From Ariolimax columbianus (lineage: Eukaryota > Mollusca > Gastropoda > Stylommatophora > Arionidae), in assembly GCA_036924085.1 (NCBI GenBank), contig JAVGWX010000002.1, positions 48,146,916 to 48,210,915 on the forward strand: DNA of 64,000 nt. The letters are read 5' to 3'. The translations under genes were made by a program, and so were the position numbers. Shown one piece after another: positions 33,379-42,837 of the stretch (positions are counted from its first letter, which is position 1; each line of letters begins with the position of its first letter). The notes beneath the pieces were generated by a model, which was not told where the DNA came from, ran no database searches, and was given only the letters and a program-made list of their open reading frames with translations.

Positions 33379-34460
33379 CGAGGCGTGTTCAAATGCAATC
33401 GGGCAAAACTGCAACAAGTGAACATACATACTATGCGCATGATGATGTAACTTCTTGTGTAAACAACACATACCAACCGTCAAGTTTGCAAAATGTCATT
33501 ATCCTCCGACTCTTGTTGCTTGTTGTTGCTTCCTCCGACTCATAGTTTCCTCAGCAGACCGTTGAAAACATAGCGGGTGTGAAATGGAATCCGTCCAGAG
33601 TTGATCAGCGAGCAGTGATTCGCTTTCTAACAACTGAAGGATGTCGACCAGTTGACATTAGTCGCATAATGCAGGCAGTGAATGGTGATAAAAGAGTGTC
33701 GAAGACAACAGTGAAGAACTGGAAAACGATGTTTAAAGAAGGACGTGAGTTTATGAAAGATCTTCCGAGACCAGGTCAGGCGCATGTTGTTGAGTTAACT
33801 CACTTCCTTCTTTAAACATCGCTTTCCAGTAGTTCATTGTTGTCTTGGAAACATCTTTGTCACCATACACTTTCTGCATTCCGTGTTGAATGCCAACTGG
33901 TCGACATCCTTCCGCTGTTGTTGTTGTTGAATGCCCACAATAAGCAGGTTTACTCGTTTGTGTGGCCTAAAAAGGACATTAAGTGGTGGGCAATCGTAGC
34001 TCTCTTCAGATCTCGAGCGTGCTAGTGAAGGTGGGCCGGCGTCCTCCAGGGGGTTAGGCTCTGGTTGTGCTCTGTTCATCTTCGTGTCGCAGGGGATCAC
34101 GGGGATCACGTCGAATCTCATCTTGTTATCCAGACTGTTGTCATTGGCAACAGCCAGTTTCCAGGACGACCAACAAGGAGGTCAGGTGAGGGTCTTGGCC
34201 AGTATATTTCTCCCGAACCTGGCTAGCATTGTCTGATCAGTGTGTTTTGCCAGACCAGACGTTACAGAATCATCGCTCGCTGATCAACTCTGGACGTATT
34301 CCCTATCACGCCCGTCATGTTTTCAACGGCCTGCTAAAGAAACTATGAATCGGAGAATAATGAAATGTTTCAAACTTGACGGTTGGTATGTGCTGTTTAA
34401 ACCAGAAGTGACGTTATCATGTGCATAGTACGTATGTTCGCTTGTTGGAATTTGAACACG
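33379..34460. mobile_element. Palindromic fold-back mariner element, copy 2, nested in the larger mariner
   Basis: Left end CGAGGCGTGTTCAAATGC; right end, read inward, starts near GTGTTCAAATTCC. The left arm encodes RVDQRAVIRFLTTEGCRPVD, then VSKTTVKNWKTMF and PRPGQAHVVE (33579-33815). The right arm repeats it inverted but degraded (33800-33925 and 34263-34460). Between the two pieces of the right arm sit about 340 unrelated bases (about 33925-34262), probably another insertion. The centre (GTTGAGTTAACTCAC... CTTTAAACATCG) has the same arrangement as copy 1, so the palindrome itself was copied. Confidence 0.8.
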
Positions 34461-35429
34461 TCAACGTGTACAGCTTTATGCCATGGCGACACACGTTCAT
34501 GAATTACTTGCCCGTACCAAATTTTGTCTTGATCATGTAGCCATTTCTTTGCTGCGTGAATCACTTCTTCATCTTCAAATCTTGTCCCACGGAGTGCATC
34601 TTTGAGTGGACCAAACATGAAAATTAGAGAGTGCCAAATTGGGACTATAGGGTGGATGGGGTAGTATAGTCCAACCCAATTTGGTGATTGCTTCCCACGT
34701 TGTCAGACTTATGTGAGGGCGCGCATTGTCGTGAAGGAGAAGCAGGTCTGCTGGATTTTTGTGAGGCCGAACTCTGCGGAAACGTCGATCGATTTTTTTC
34801 AATATCTTAATGTAAGCTTGCGAATTGATTGTCCTACCTCTTGGCATCACATCCACAAGGATCACACCTTCAATGTCGAAAAGGACAGTGAACCTGACCT
34901 TTCCAACTGAAGGAGTTGTCTTGAATTTACTTTCTTCGTGGGGATTGCAGGTGATGCCACTCCATGGACTGTCTTTTTGTCTCAGGTTCAAAATGTTGTG
35001 CCCAGGTTACGTCAGCTATAACGATATAAGCCAAAATGTTATCTTAATCAGCATTGGAACGCTCCAACAATTTATAAGAAATGGTTTTATATTGCAATCG
35101 GTGGTCATTTGTGAGACTTTGAGGAACCCATCTTGCGCAAACCTTAGAAAAAACGAGTTTTTATAATGTTGATTGACAGATGTAAGGCCAGTTGTTGAGA
35201 AGTGATTCACCTATCAGTAAGAATAATGCCCTCCGCGCATTTCAACATTTCTGTATTGAGGCTGTGACAGGATGTCCACTGCGCGGCCGATCAAGCAGCT
35301 TCGTATCTACACTTTTTAATTCTTTGATTCTCTAAACCCAGCGACTAACTATACACATGTCGGCTACAAAACATCCGTACACATCACATAGTTCTTAGTC
35401 GACCTGTACTTCTACAAGAGCAGATGCCC

Positions 35430-35860
35430 CTAGGCAGGTCCCAGCTCTGGTATGAACTGGATGTAACCCGGAGAAAGATGTCCTGCTTAGCGGGCTAGGC
35501 TCGAGCAGCTTAATACTCTGCAGCGTTGGGACAAGCGGTTACGGAGGTTGGTTAACCGATGTGCGAGTCCATCTTAATAGACTTAAACACTAGAGCAAAG
35601 TAGACCCGCAGCCTGTTAGGCGCCATCTGTTCTGCTCTAAATAACATACATGCTTGTGAATGTTCCCAACCGTTTCTTTCTCTACAACAAGAAATTATAT
35701 CACAATTCGCTGCTTATAACGCAAGTTGCTAACATGCTCAATTTCAACGGTTTAGTACAATCGTATTATTTGGCACATTGCGGTGAAATTTGGTGCACAC
35801 AATCGACACATGTCATATTTGATGTGTGCAGAATTGCATGCTTTTAGTTTTGCTATTAGC
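35430..35860. other. Interior of the mariner beyond the recognisable transposase
   Basis: Lies between the transposase N-terminal region and the right terminal repeat. I could not recognise the first helix-turn-helix of the transposase here; the sequence may be an unrelated insertion. Confidence 0.35.
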
Positions 35861-36091
35861 TGAGAAAAACGGTGTGGTGCATTACTTTCTGAACGCCCTC
35901 ATATAATTGCATATTTCTCAGTAATAGTAAACCAATCTGACGTTTCCATTGCCTTGTTCGTGTTCAGCACCTTAAAATCTTCCTTAAATGGCTTCTTCTG
36001 TCTAAGACGAATGACATCAAAATGTGTGATCCCTTGTTATTTTATGAAATTATTATCTCTTGCAACTGCATACGCGTGTCTTCTTTCCCAG

Positions 36092-36355
36092 CAGTCGCCA
36101 GTTGCTGAGCAGGACCCGGACGACAAGGGCAGCATTCGTAGTAAGCAACGCGATCAAAGTCAGCAACATCAGCAGCTATACAATGGTCGCAGTGTGGACG
36201 TACATACACCAGACAATGAGACAAGGATAATTATCACAGACGAGCATGGTACAGGCCCAAACACACACGCCCCGCACCGGACATCCGGGGCCTCAGACGA
36301 AGAAGTGCCTCTAGCCAAGATGGAGGACACTGAAGTTCTAACAAAAGGGCAGTAA
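36092..36355 (+). CDS. 3' terminal exon of the two-pass membrane protein (cytoplasmic tail)
   Basis: Open frame following the acceptor TTCTTTCCCAG. The acceptor is a tandem CAGCAG, so the exon can start at 36092 or 36095; both keep phase 0 and differ by one Gln. It encodes about 86 residues that are polar, acidic and Gln/His-rich (SPVAEQDPDDKGS onward), with no hydrophobic helix, and ends LTKGQ then TAA at 36353-36355. An AATAAA lies at 36447, consistent with a terminal exon. Low hydrophobicity and many Asp/Glu/Ser/Thr suggest a disordered cytoplasmic tail; the visible protein totals about 184 residues. The stop overlaps a GTAAGT hexamer that could act as a donor, so a longer isoform is possible but unsupported. 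The intron before it contains a 37-bp array and a nested mariner. Confidence 0.68.
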   Translation, partial: QSPVAEQDPDDKGSIRSKQRDQSQQHQQLYNGRSVDVHTPDNETRIIITDEHGTGPNTHAPHRTSGASDEEVPLAKMEDTEVLTKGQ

Positions 36356-36446
36356 GTCGCACCAGATTCAAAGACACGTTTCTTTTTTCTGTTAAGTGCA
36401 TTTTTTTAATGTGACGCAATGTATTGATACTGTGAAGTTTACCCAC

Positions 36447-36452
36447 AATAAA
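36447..36452 (+). promoter_or_regulatory. Polyadenylation signal of the two-pass membrane protein gene
   Basis: Canonical AATAAA about 92 bases after the TAA stop of the terminal exon on the same strand. It gives a short 3' UTR. Its spacing supports the terminal exon assignment. Confidence 0.55.
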
Positions 36453-36667
36453 ATGATCACTTTGGCTGGATTTACTCCATGCTTTCTTTAAATATATGAA
36501 CTGTGCCAAAATATATTATCTTAATATCACTCAGAATTGGTTGCTTGTTTGAGACATTGTGTTCGATCTCCCTGCTTATATGTGCAGTATGTTCACCACA
36601 TTTAAACCACATTCAATTGTTTACGTTCCATATGTCCAGCTTTAATACGTGTATCTACTTATAAACA

Positions 36668-36895
36668 CGTCTAAGTGGCATATCGGTTAGAGCGCTTACA
36701 TCTCGCAGCATATGGTACCTGTTAAATCCATAATTGCTGCATGTTCTACTCTGCCCAGATATAAATGGGTAACTGACTTTTATTTAGAGAAGCTACTAAT
36801 CTAGATGGATTTAATTAGTCATCCCTGCGCAGAGAAAAAAAACGGAGGCTTAGTTAGTACAATGATGTCTCTAACACTTTATCCGTGACTGCAGT
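36668..36895 (+). mobile_element. tRNA-derived SINE, subfamily B, direct orientation
   Basis: A-box-like GTGGCATATCGGTTAGAGCG, B-box-like CTGTTAAATCC, internal CCCAGATATAAATGGGTAAC, and the conserved end GTCTCTAACACTTTATCCGT then GACTGCAGTG. This copy links the tRNA-like head to the 3' end used to recognise the inverted copies. Confidence 0.65.
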
Positions 36896-37077
36896 GACTA
36901 AAGTGAAAATGTATGTACATGTTTTCAATGTTTGACGCACAAACGCTTTGGCTTACAGAAAGACGACTTCATTCTTACCCGATCCAGAAAAGTCTTGTCC
37001 TCTTCCCTTTTCACTCCATAGCATAGGGCAGCCACAGCAGGTGGTCTCCTTAAGGACGACTGCACCAAAGCACATCG

Positions 37078-37512
37078 CGTGTTTTTACAGTAGATGTTTA
37101 TGTAGCACAATGTATTAACCATATGAGGTTCATGTCCAACACTATCTAGTCACCTTTTACAGTAGATGTTTATGTAGCACAATGTATTAACCATATGAGG
37201 TTCATGTGCAACACTCTCTAGTCACCTTTTACAGTAGATGTTTATGTAGCACAATGTATTAACCATATGAGGTTCATGTGCAACACTCTCTAGTCACCTT
37301 TTACAGTAGATGTTTATGTAGCACAATGTATTAACCATATGAGGTTCATGTGCAACACTCTCTAGTCACCTTTTACAGTAGATGTTTATGTAGCACAATG
37401 TATTAACCATATGAGGTTCATGTGCAACACTCTCTAGTCACCTTTTACAGTAGATGTTTATGTAGCACAATGTATTAACCATATAGGGTTCATGTCCAAC
37501 ACTATCTAGTCA
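37078..37512. repeat. 72-bp minisatellite, about 6 copies
   Basis: Units CACCTTTTACAGTAGATGTT, TATGTAGCACAATGTATTAA, CCATATGAGGTTCATGTGC, AACACTCTCTAGT. Nearly identical at period 72. Confidence 0.93.
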
Positions 37513-37960
37513 CCTTTCAGAGTAGTGGATTTTGTAGCAATATATTTTACATGTTGGGGTTCTTAACACTCTAGTCACCTTTCAGAGTAGTGGATTTTGT
37601 AGCAATATGTTTTACACGTTAGGGTTGTTAACACTCTCTAGTCACCTTTCAGAGTAGTGGATTTTGTAGCAATATATTTTACATGTTGGGGTTCTTAACA
37701 CTCTAGTCACCTTTCAGAGTAGTGGATTTTGTAGCAATATGTTTTACACGTTATGGTTGTTAACACTCTCTAGTCACCTTTCGGAGTAGTGGATTTTGTA
37801 GCAATATATTTTACATGTTGAGGTTCTTAACACTCTCTAGTCACCTTTCAGAGTAGTGGATTTTGTAGCAATATGTTTTACACGTTAGGGTTCTTAACAC
37901 TCTCTAGTCTCTTTTTACAGTGGATGTTTCTGTAATAACATGTTTTACAGGATGGGGGTC
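37505..37960. repeat. Related 64-68-bp minisatellite, about 7 copies
   Basis: Units CACCTTTCAGAGTAGTGGAT, TTTGTAGCAATATGTTTTAC, ACGTTAGGGTTCTTAACAC, TCTCTAGT. Clearly derived from the same ancestor as the 72-bp units, which they follow directly. Two unit types alternate (ATATTTTACATGTTGGGG and ATGTTTTACACGTTAGGG), making a two-unit higher-order repeat. Confidence 0.9.
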
Positions 37961-38180
37961 CATCCACATAATTCTTTAGTCACCTTTTATAACCTGCATG
38001 GGGGTGTAGTGGCATTATTCCTTTGTCCTCAGGAAAGGGCCCGAGATATCCCTTTGGGATCTCCAGTTTACTCTGCTGTTTATGAGTTCTGGAGTCTGCT
38101 ATGAGTTATGAAAGACTAAGGGACGATGAACAGGATTAGTATCCCCCATCTCGTCAAGCTAAACAAATGTAAAAGTAGTT

Positions 38181-38404
38181 CAAAAGTAGGCATTGCCGTC
38201 CGGGATGAAGTGTTATAAGACTATATTGTGGTATGTTAACATTTTCTGAGGTGAGTGTGACCCTTCTAGCTGCCTTGATCTTTCTAACTATAAGCCAGGC
38301 ACCAGTTTATACGTGGGAATATTAGCAAACATGTAACAGGGAAAATATATCATTTCTTACCTGCGAGAGGCAAGCGCTCTACCCTCTCTGCCACCTAGAC
38401 GCTC
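38181..38404 (-). mobile_element. tRNA-derived SINE, subfamily B, full-length-like
   Basis: Minus strand: GAGCGTCTAGGTGGCAGAGA, then GGGTAGAGCGCTTGCC (A-box region), internal AAGCCAGGCACCAGTTTATA (as seen on the + strand), and the 3' end seen on + as GCATTGCCGTCCGGGATGAA then GTGTTATAAGAC. Confidence 0.65.
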
Positions 38405-38584
38405 ATAAAGGTAAAGACCTACCATACACTACAGTAAAACATAGACGGAGAAAGGCATGTGCCAGCTTTGCTGAACGTATATAACGGACACAAGTTATTT
38501 GTCTTCACCAATGAAGCTATACAATTAATCATAGTGAAAATTATTTTAGCAGATGTAGAAAGTTTAATATCAGAAAACTGTAGT

Positions 38585-39145
38585 AGGAGAACTCACAAAA
38601 AGTAATCAACCGGACATTTTCTAGAAGAACTCACAAAGAATAATCAACAGGAACTTTTCTAGAAGAACTCACAAAGAATAATCAACAGGGACTGTTCAAG
38701 AAGAACTCACAAAAAGTAATCAACAGGAACTTTTCTAGAAGAACTCACAAAGAATAATCAACAGGAACTTTTCTAGAAGAACTCACAAAGAATAATCAAC
38801 AGGAACTGTTCTAGAAGAACTCACAAAGAATAATCAACAGGGACTGTTCTAGAAGAACTCACAAAGAATAATCAACAGGGACTGTTCTAGAAGAACTCAC
38901 AAAGAATAATCAACAGGGAATGTTCTAGAAGAACTCACAAAGAATAATCAACAGGAACTTTTCTAGAAGAACTCACAAAGAATAATCAACAGGAACTTTT
39001 CTAGAAGAACTCACAAAGAATAATCAACAGGGACTGTTCTAGAAGAACTCATAAAGAATAATCAACAGGAACTTTTCTAGAAGAACTCACAAAGAATAAT
39101 CAACAGGAACTTTTCTAGAAGAACTCACAAAGAATAATCAACTGG
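38585..39145. repeat. 38-bp minisatellite, about 15 copies
   Basis: Units GAACTCACAAAGAATAATCA then ACAGGAACTTTTCTAGAA, with GGGACTGTT variants interspersed. Confidence 0.94.
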
Positions 39146-39149
39146 AACA

Positions 39150-39500
39150 AGATCAAGTAAATTAGACAGAAAATACGAAAGGAGAAAATTAGAATTTCGA
39201 AGGTTTATTTAGATGCTAAAATGTGAACAAATTCAGAAAGAAAATACAAAAAAGAAGAAACATATAGAGGAACAGGGGCATACTACACTGAGATCGCCAC
39301 ATGGGTCATTCAGGGAGATCTGGGCCTACAGACATCTGTACCTGTGAAGTAGTGTAATTTGGAACTTTATACCTATGTGGGAACTGGTGTCCAAACGAAA
39401 TATCGGCCCATGGATAGCTGAATCTTTAGGTACGCCACTGCAGTAGTATCTCAAGAAAAATTATATGGAAAGTGTTCATAAGTCATCTGACTCCACTACA
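39150..39500. other. Stretch without recognised gene
   Basis: Mixed sequence. Nothing supported. Confidence 0.4.
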
Positions 39501-39504
39501 GCAC

Positions 39505-39680
39505 AAGTAGGTGTGACACAGTTTTATGCCGTGATGCGAACAATTTATGCCATGGGGGGTATACAGTTGTATGCCATGACGTGACACAGTTGTATGCCAT
39601 GACGTGACACGGTTTTATGTCATGACGTGACACTTTTATACAATGACGTGACACACTTTTATGCCATAACGTGACACAGT
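39505..39680. repeat. Diverged 20-25-bp tandem repeat, about 8 copies
   Basis: Units TTTTATGCCATGACGTGACA then CAG, irregular in length. Confidence 0.8.
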
Positions 39681-40110
39681 TTTTTTTGCCAGTACATATT
39701 CACAACAATCTCTTCTTGATAAATAGATACCGTTTCGTTGTCTATTTCTATCATATTTACAATTGTAGCTCGGTTTAACTGCAGCAACCCAATGTTTAGG
39801 TAAATGTTATACCATATATGTGTATCACGTGACGTGCATACAGGGTGAGTATTCTTTATCCAAAATACTTTGGCTGAAATTTGCCTCGGCTTTTTATTGG
39901 TTCGAGGTTTTTTTAAGTTTCTAGTGAAGCATAGAGTCAAAGCTACATCTAGAAGATTGACAGGAATCCTGTATTCGAGCATTTGGAGTGGTATTTTAAT
40001 TGCAACGGTTTTTACATGATGAAGTTGCAAGACCTATGCATAACCCTCTTTAGTCTCCTTTAGCGACAAACGTGGAAGATTCACTTCCTCCTATTATCTT
40101 CAAAACAGGT
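39680..40110. other. Stretch with one unassigned open frame
   Basis: A minus-strand frame of 123 codons (39659-40030) is open but its 3' end lies in the tandem repeat. Its sequence (LKKPRTNKKPRQISAKVFW and on) matches no family I know. A copy of an interspersed motif, CCTATGCATAACCCTCTTTA, lies at about 40031-40055. Confidence 0.3.
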
Positions 40111-40374
40111 TAAAGTAAAGGTAGCCGCGTAGCAAACACTGCCGTCAGAGATTGTGTGTTAGAGACGTTACTATACTGGCCCTCAGCTTATTATAAGGTG
40201 AGGGGATAGGGGGGGGGAGGGGGCAGTAACTTCCCTTGCTGCCTTTCCTTCCCAAGCATTAATTCTAATATCCATCAAAAATGATCGACTGGAGCGTGTC
40301 TCTGATGGGGATCGATACTGGTACTAATGCTGTGAGAAACGACCGATCTACCACTATACCACTCTGAGACACTC
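40111..40374 (-). mobile_element. tRNA-derived SINE, subfamily B, full-length-like
   Basis: Minus strand starts GAGTGTCTCAGAGTGGTATA then GTGGTAGATCGGTC (A-box region), with B-box-like GTATCGATCCCC. The + strand shows the 3' end as TAAAGTAAAGGTAGCCGCG then AGCAAACACTGCCGTCAGAG. A G-run at about 40208-40225 expands the interior. Confidence 0.7.
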
Positions 40375-40793
40375 AATTATTCACCTTTTTGCTTCAATGT
40401 AGAGCATGGACCCCGCTGCAGCTGGACCAGCCTATGAAATGACGCCTGTTCCAAAACGTTTTGCAATCATCCACCTTTTGGCTCCAATGTGTAGCATGTA
40501 TTGTTTATCTGTAACTATTCACTTGACGCGTGTATCCTAGCTGTCGCAGTGGCTGATTACAATAGCAATGGGGTTTCATTTGACACGTTCAAGTTGCCAG
40601 CCCTAAGCACAACCTTCGCTAGTCTTCTTTTACGACATACTTGAAATGTGAAAGGTGTCATATTCTAGCTATCCCGGATATCACCCCGCCCCCACCCCCC
40701 CCCCCCTTTCCGTATAATAATATAAAAATAAAGACAAAAATAAGTGTTGTTTCGTTTCTCTTCCGACTTGGTATCTGACACATACTTTTGTAT

Positions 40794-41059
40794 GTAAAGT
40801 AAAGTAACCCATAGCATTACTGCTGTAGGGGTGTGAGGTGTTAGTGATCTCACATTTCAAAGGCTCGGCTATATGATGGCGGTAGCCATCTCCTTTCCCT
40901 CGCCGCTTTTACTTCCCGGTCTGAACCGGTACACATTTAAGGCTGGATCGACCCGGGAGCCATTGCGGTCTGAAAAAACATTACCGCCTCAACTGGGGAA
41001 TGAACCCAGGACCACTCAGATGCGAAACCAGAGCGCTAACCACTGCGCTACGCGGCTCC
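40794..41059 (-). mobile_element. tRNA-derived SINE, subfamily A, inverted full-length copy
   Basis: Ends CGCTACGCGGCTCC, the inverted head. It contains the inverted B-box GGGGAATGAACCCAGG, the block GGCGGTAGCCATCTCCTTTC, and the tail TAAAGTAAAGTAACCC at left. Colinear with 4374-4644 throughout. Flanking target duplication is not clear. Confidence 0.85.
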
Positions 41060-41061
41060 AC

Positions 41062-42108
41062 TTGTATATAATTACCAACATATCAGCTAGCAGCACAGTC
41101 CTCACTTCATATCCCCACTCAAGATGTGAGAACTCGTCTTTTGTGACCAGCAGCGCGTTCAGGGACTGCCCATTACATGGAAACATCCAAGAAACTTATA
41201 GAACTTTCATATTTTTTAATAAAGTAATTTGAACGCTCAAAATGTGTTCTGGAAATCGGAAGTTTTCAGTTTATGAATTTTCGAATAAGGGATGCTTGAC
41301 CTGTTTTATTTTGAGAAATGCACTTTTTTGTATTGAATATCACAATCGAACACGCTCAGTCACATTTTATTTTTGGCTTTGATCACAAATATCAGCAGCT
41401 TCCACTGGACAATACCTAAATGCATGTACAATGTCCACAAAGTTGGGCACTGTAGGAAAAGTTATATTCATTTGAAACGATTTTGGTTTCTAAATCCATA
41501 TACGAGGTAAATGCAACAAATCTCAAAATATGAGAAATGGTTATTTTATATATGGCGATGGACATTATCATATCTATATATTCTAAAACAATCAGACATT
41601 TTGCTTGGTCTTCTTAAATCTTTGATGAATGACATAAACAGGTCAATTACTATAACACCTGACATCATCTTTCAGCGAGGTAAACAAACTCTCATCACCA
41701 TCCTTCATAGGGTGTTCCCAGCCCTGGCTCATGATTTTCGTTTCGGGTTCTATGTTTTTTCGCTATGTTGCTTTACTATCATTAGTAAATTTATCTATGA
41801 AACGTTTGTCAGTTCAACTTCACGGCCCTAATGATGTTTACTGTTTCCGTTGTAAACCTACATTTTCCGTGCCTATTTGTTCAACTTCAATCATTTTCTA
41901 CCTCTGTCTGTGTTTGTCAAGGTCAGTTTGTCTGGTGGCACAATATTCACTGCATGGTCACAATGACTGCCTCACTATGGTGTGTAAAAGGTTATCTTCG
42001 GTACGTGACCGCTCTATGAAAGTCATAATCATCTTTTCGTGGCCCTCTTGTGTGCAATCCCTTCCTTATGGCCATCAGAGATATCATGTTCGTTAATCTG
42101 TTGTCAAG
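41062..42108. other. Stretch without recognised gene
   Basis: About 1 kb of AT-rich sequence with short open frames (for example 41511-41831 and 41731-42096 on +). They have no recognisable domain, no splice support and no repeat; left unassigned. Confidence 0.4.
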
Positions 42109-42110
42109 AA

Positions 42111-42208
42111 CGTCAGAGTAGCAGAGCGGTAGAGCCCTCGCTTATCACAGCAAGTGTATTGGATTCGATCGAAGTTATCAACAGACTCCAGTCGACCCAA
42201 CTGTAAGA
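42111..42208 (+). mobile_element. SINE head fragment, subfamily B
   Basis: GTAGCAGAGCGGTAGAGCCC (A-box region) and TTGGATTCGATCG (B-box region), then CGACCCAACTGTAAG, the internal subfamily B block. Similarity stops just before the 38-bp array. Confidence 0.55.
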
Positions 42209-42224
42209 GGAACATTTCATTATA

Positions 42225-42480
42225 TCTTCTGTCTCTTGTCATTATAGTGATATATCATTTGTCATCCGTCCCTTGTCAAGAGCCACACATCATTATGTCG
42301 TATGTTTCTTGTCATTAGAGTCACACATAATTATGTCGTATGTCTCTTGTCATTAGAGTCACACATAATTATGTCGTCTGTTTCTTGTCATTAGAGTAAC
42401 ACATCATTATGGCGTCTGTCTCTTGTGATTAGAGTCACGCAACATTATGTTGTCTGTCTCTTATTATTAGTGTGATTTAT
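42225..42480. repeat. 38-bp minisatellite, about 6.5 copies
   Basis: Units ATTATGTCGTATGTCTCTTG then TCATTAGAGTCACACATA. Confidence 0.9.
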
Positions 42481-42837
42481 CATTTAACCTCACAGACATG
42501 CCTACAAAGTGTCATATTAACATTATATCTAACCGTCTGAACGAGTATGAAGGTGCACACTAACACGCACAATTTGTGGGTTCATGTCTTCAGGCCAATG
42601 GCGTTTAATTTGAAACCTTGAAGTTTCCACAAATTCATTTCGTTATCACGTTTCTTAATTGAAAATACCACTTATTATTGTCTACCTACACACAAACAAT
42701 TAAAGCCTGTAAGGTCTATGCTTGATGCTAGGAAACTTATGAGTCTGTACATTTGTCTGGATTGAGCTTGACCTGTAGTCCATAGTCGCTGGTGTTGAAT
42801 GACGAAAGGATTGTCTAGTTGTGACACTTTTCTTTAG
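42481..42837. other. Stretch before the satellite, nothing recognised
   Basis: Mixed sequence with no supported feature. It forms the left border of the large satellite. Confidence 0.4.

Larger units (their letters stand above)
33296..35902 (-). mobile_element. Mariner transposon with inactivated transposase and a nested element
   Basis: Terminal inverted repeats: left GAGGCGTTCAGAAAGTAATG, then CACCAC; right, read inward, GAGGGCGTTCAGAAAGTAAT, then GCACCAC, with TA-rich flanks. Minus-strand frames give VSRWV then DRPRSGHPVTAS (DNA-binding linker region), KVCARWVPQSLTNDH, ADVTWAQHFEPETKRQ (first catalytic Asp), then the 138-codon frame 34991-34575 with FDIEGVILVDVMPRG and LLLHDNARPH (second Asp). 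There the expected SPDLAPSDFH reads SPNLALSNFH, so the third Asp of the DD34D triad is Asn. FGPLKDALRG and AAKKWLHDQ follow in another frame. Frameshifts plus the lost Asp show it is dead. The C-terminal end is cut by the fold-back element at 33379-34460. Confidence 0.88.

Noticed and set aside
36092..36224. Minus-strand open frame overlapping the terminal exon
   Set aside because: Antisense to the supported exon and lacks any feature of its own.
39659..40030. A 123-codon minus-strand gene
   Set aside because: Its end runs into a tandem repeat, no family is recognisable and no splice or poly(A) context supports it.
42111..42190. Possible functional tRNA gene
   Set aside because: A- and B-box-like words are present, but I could not fold a full cloverleaf with an acceptor stem and it continues into the SINE body. 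The other SINE heads were rejected for the same reason.
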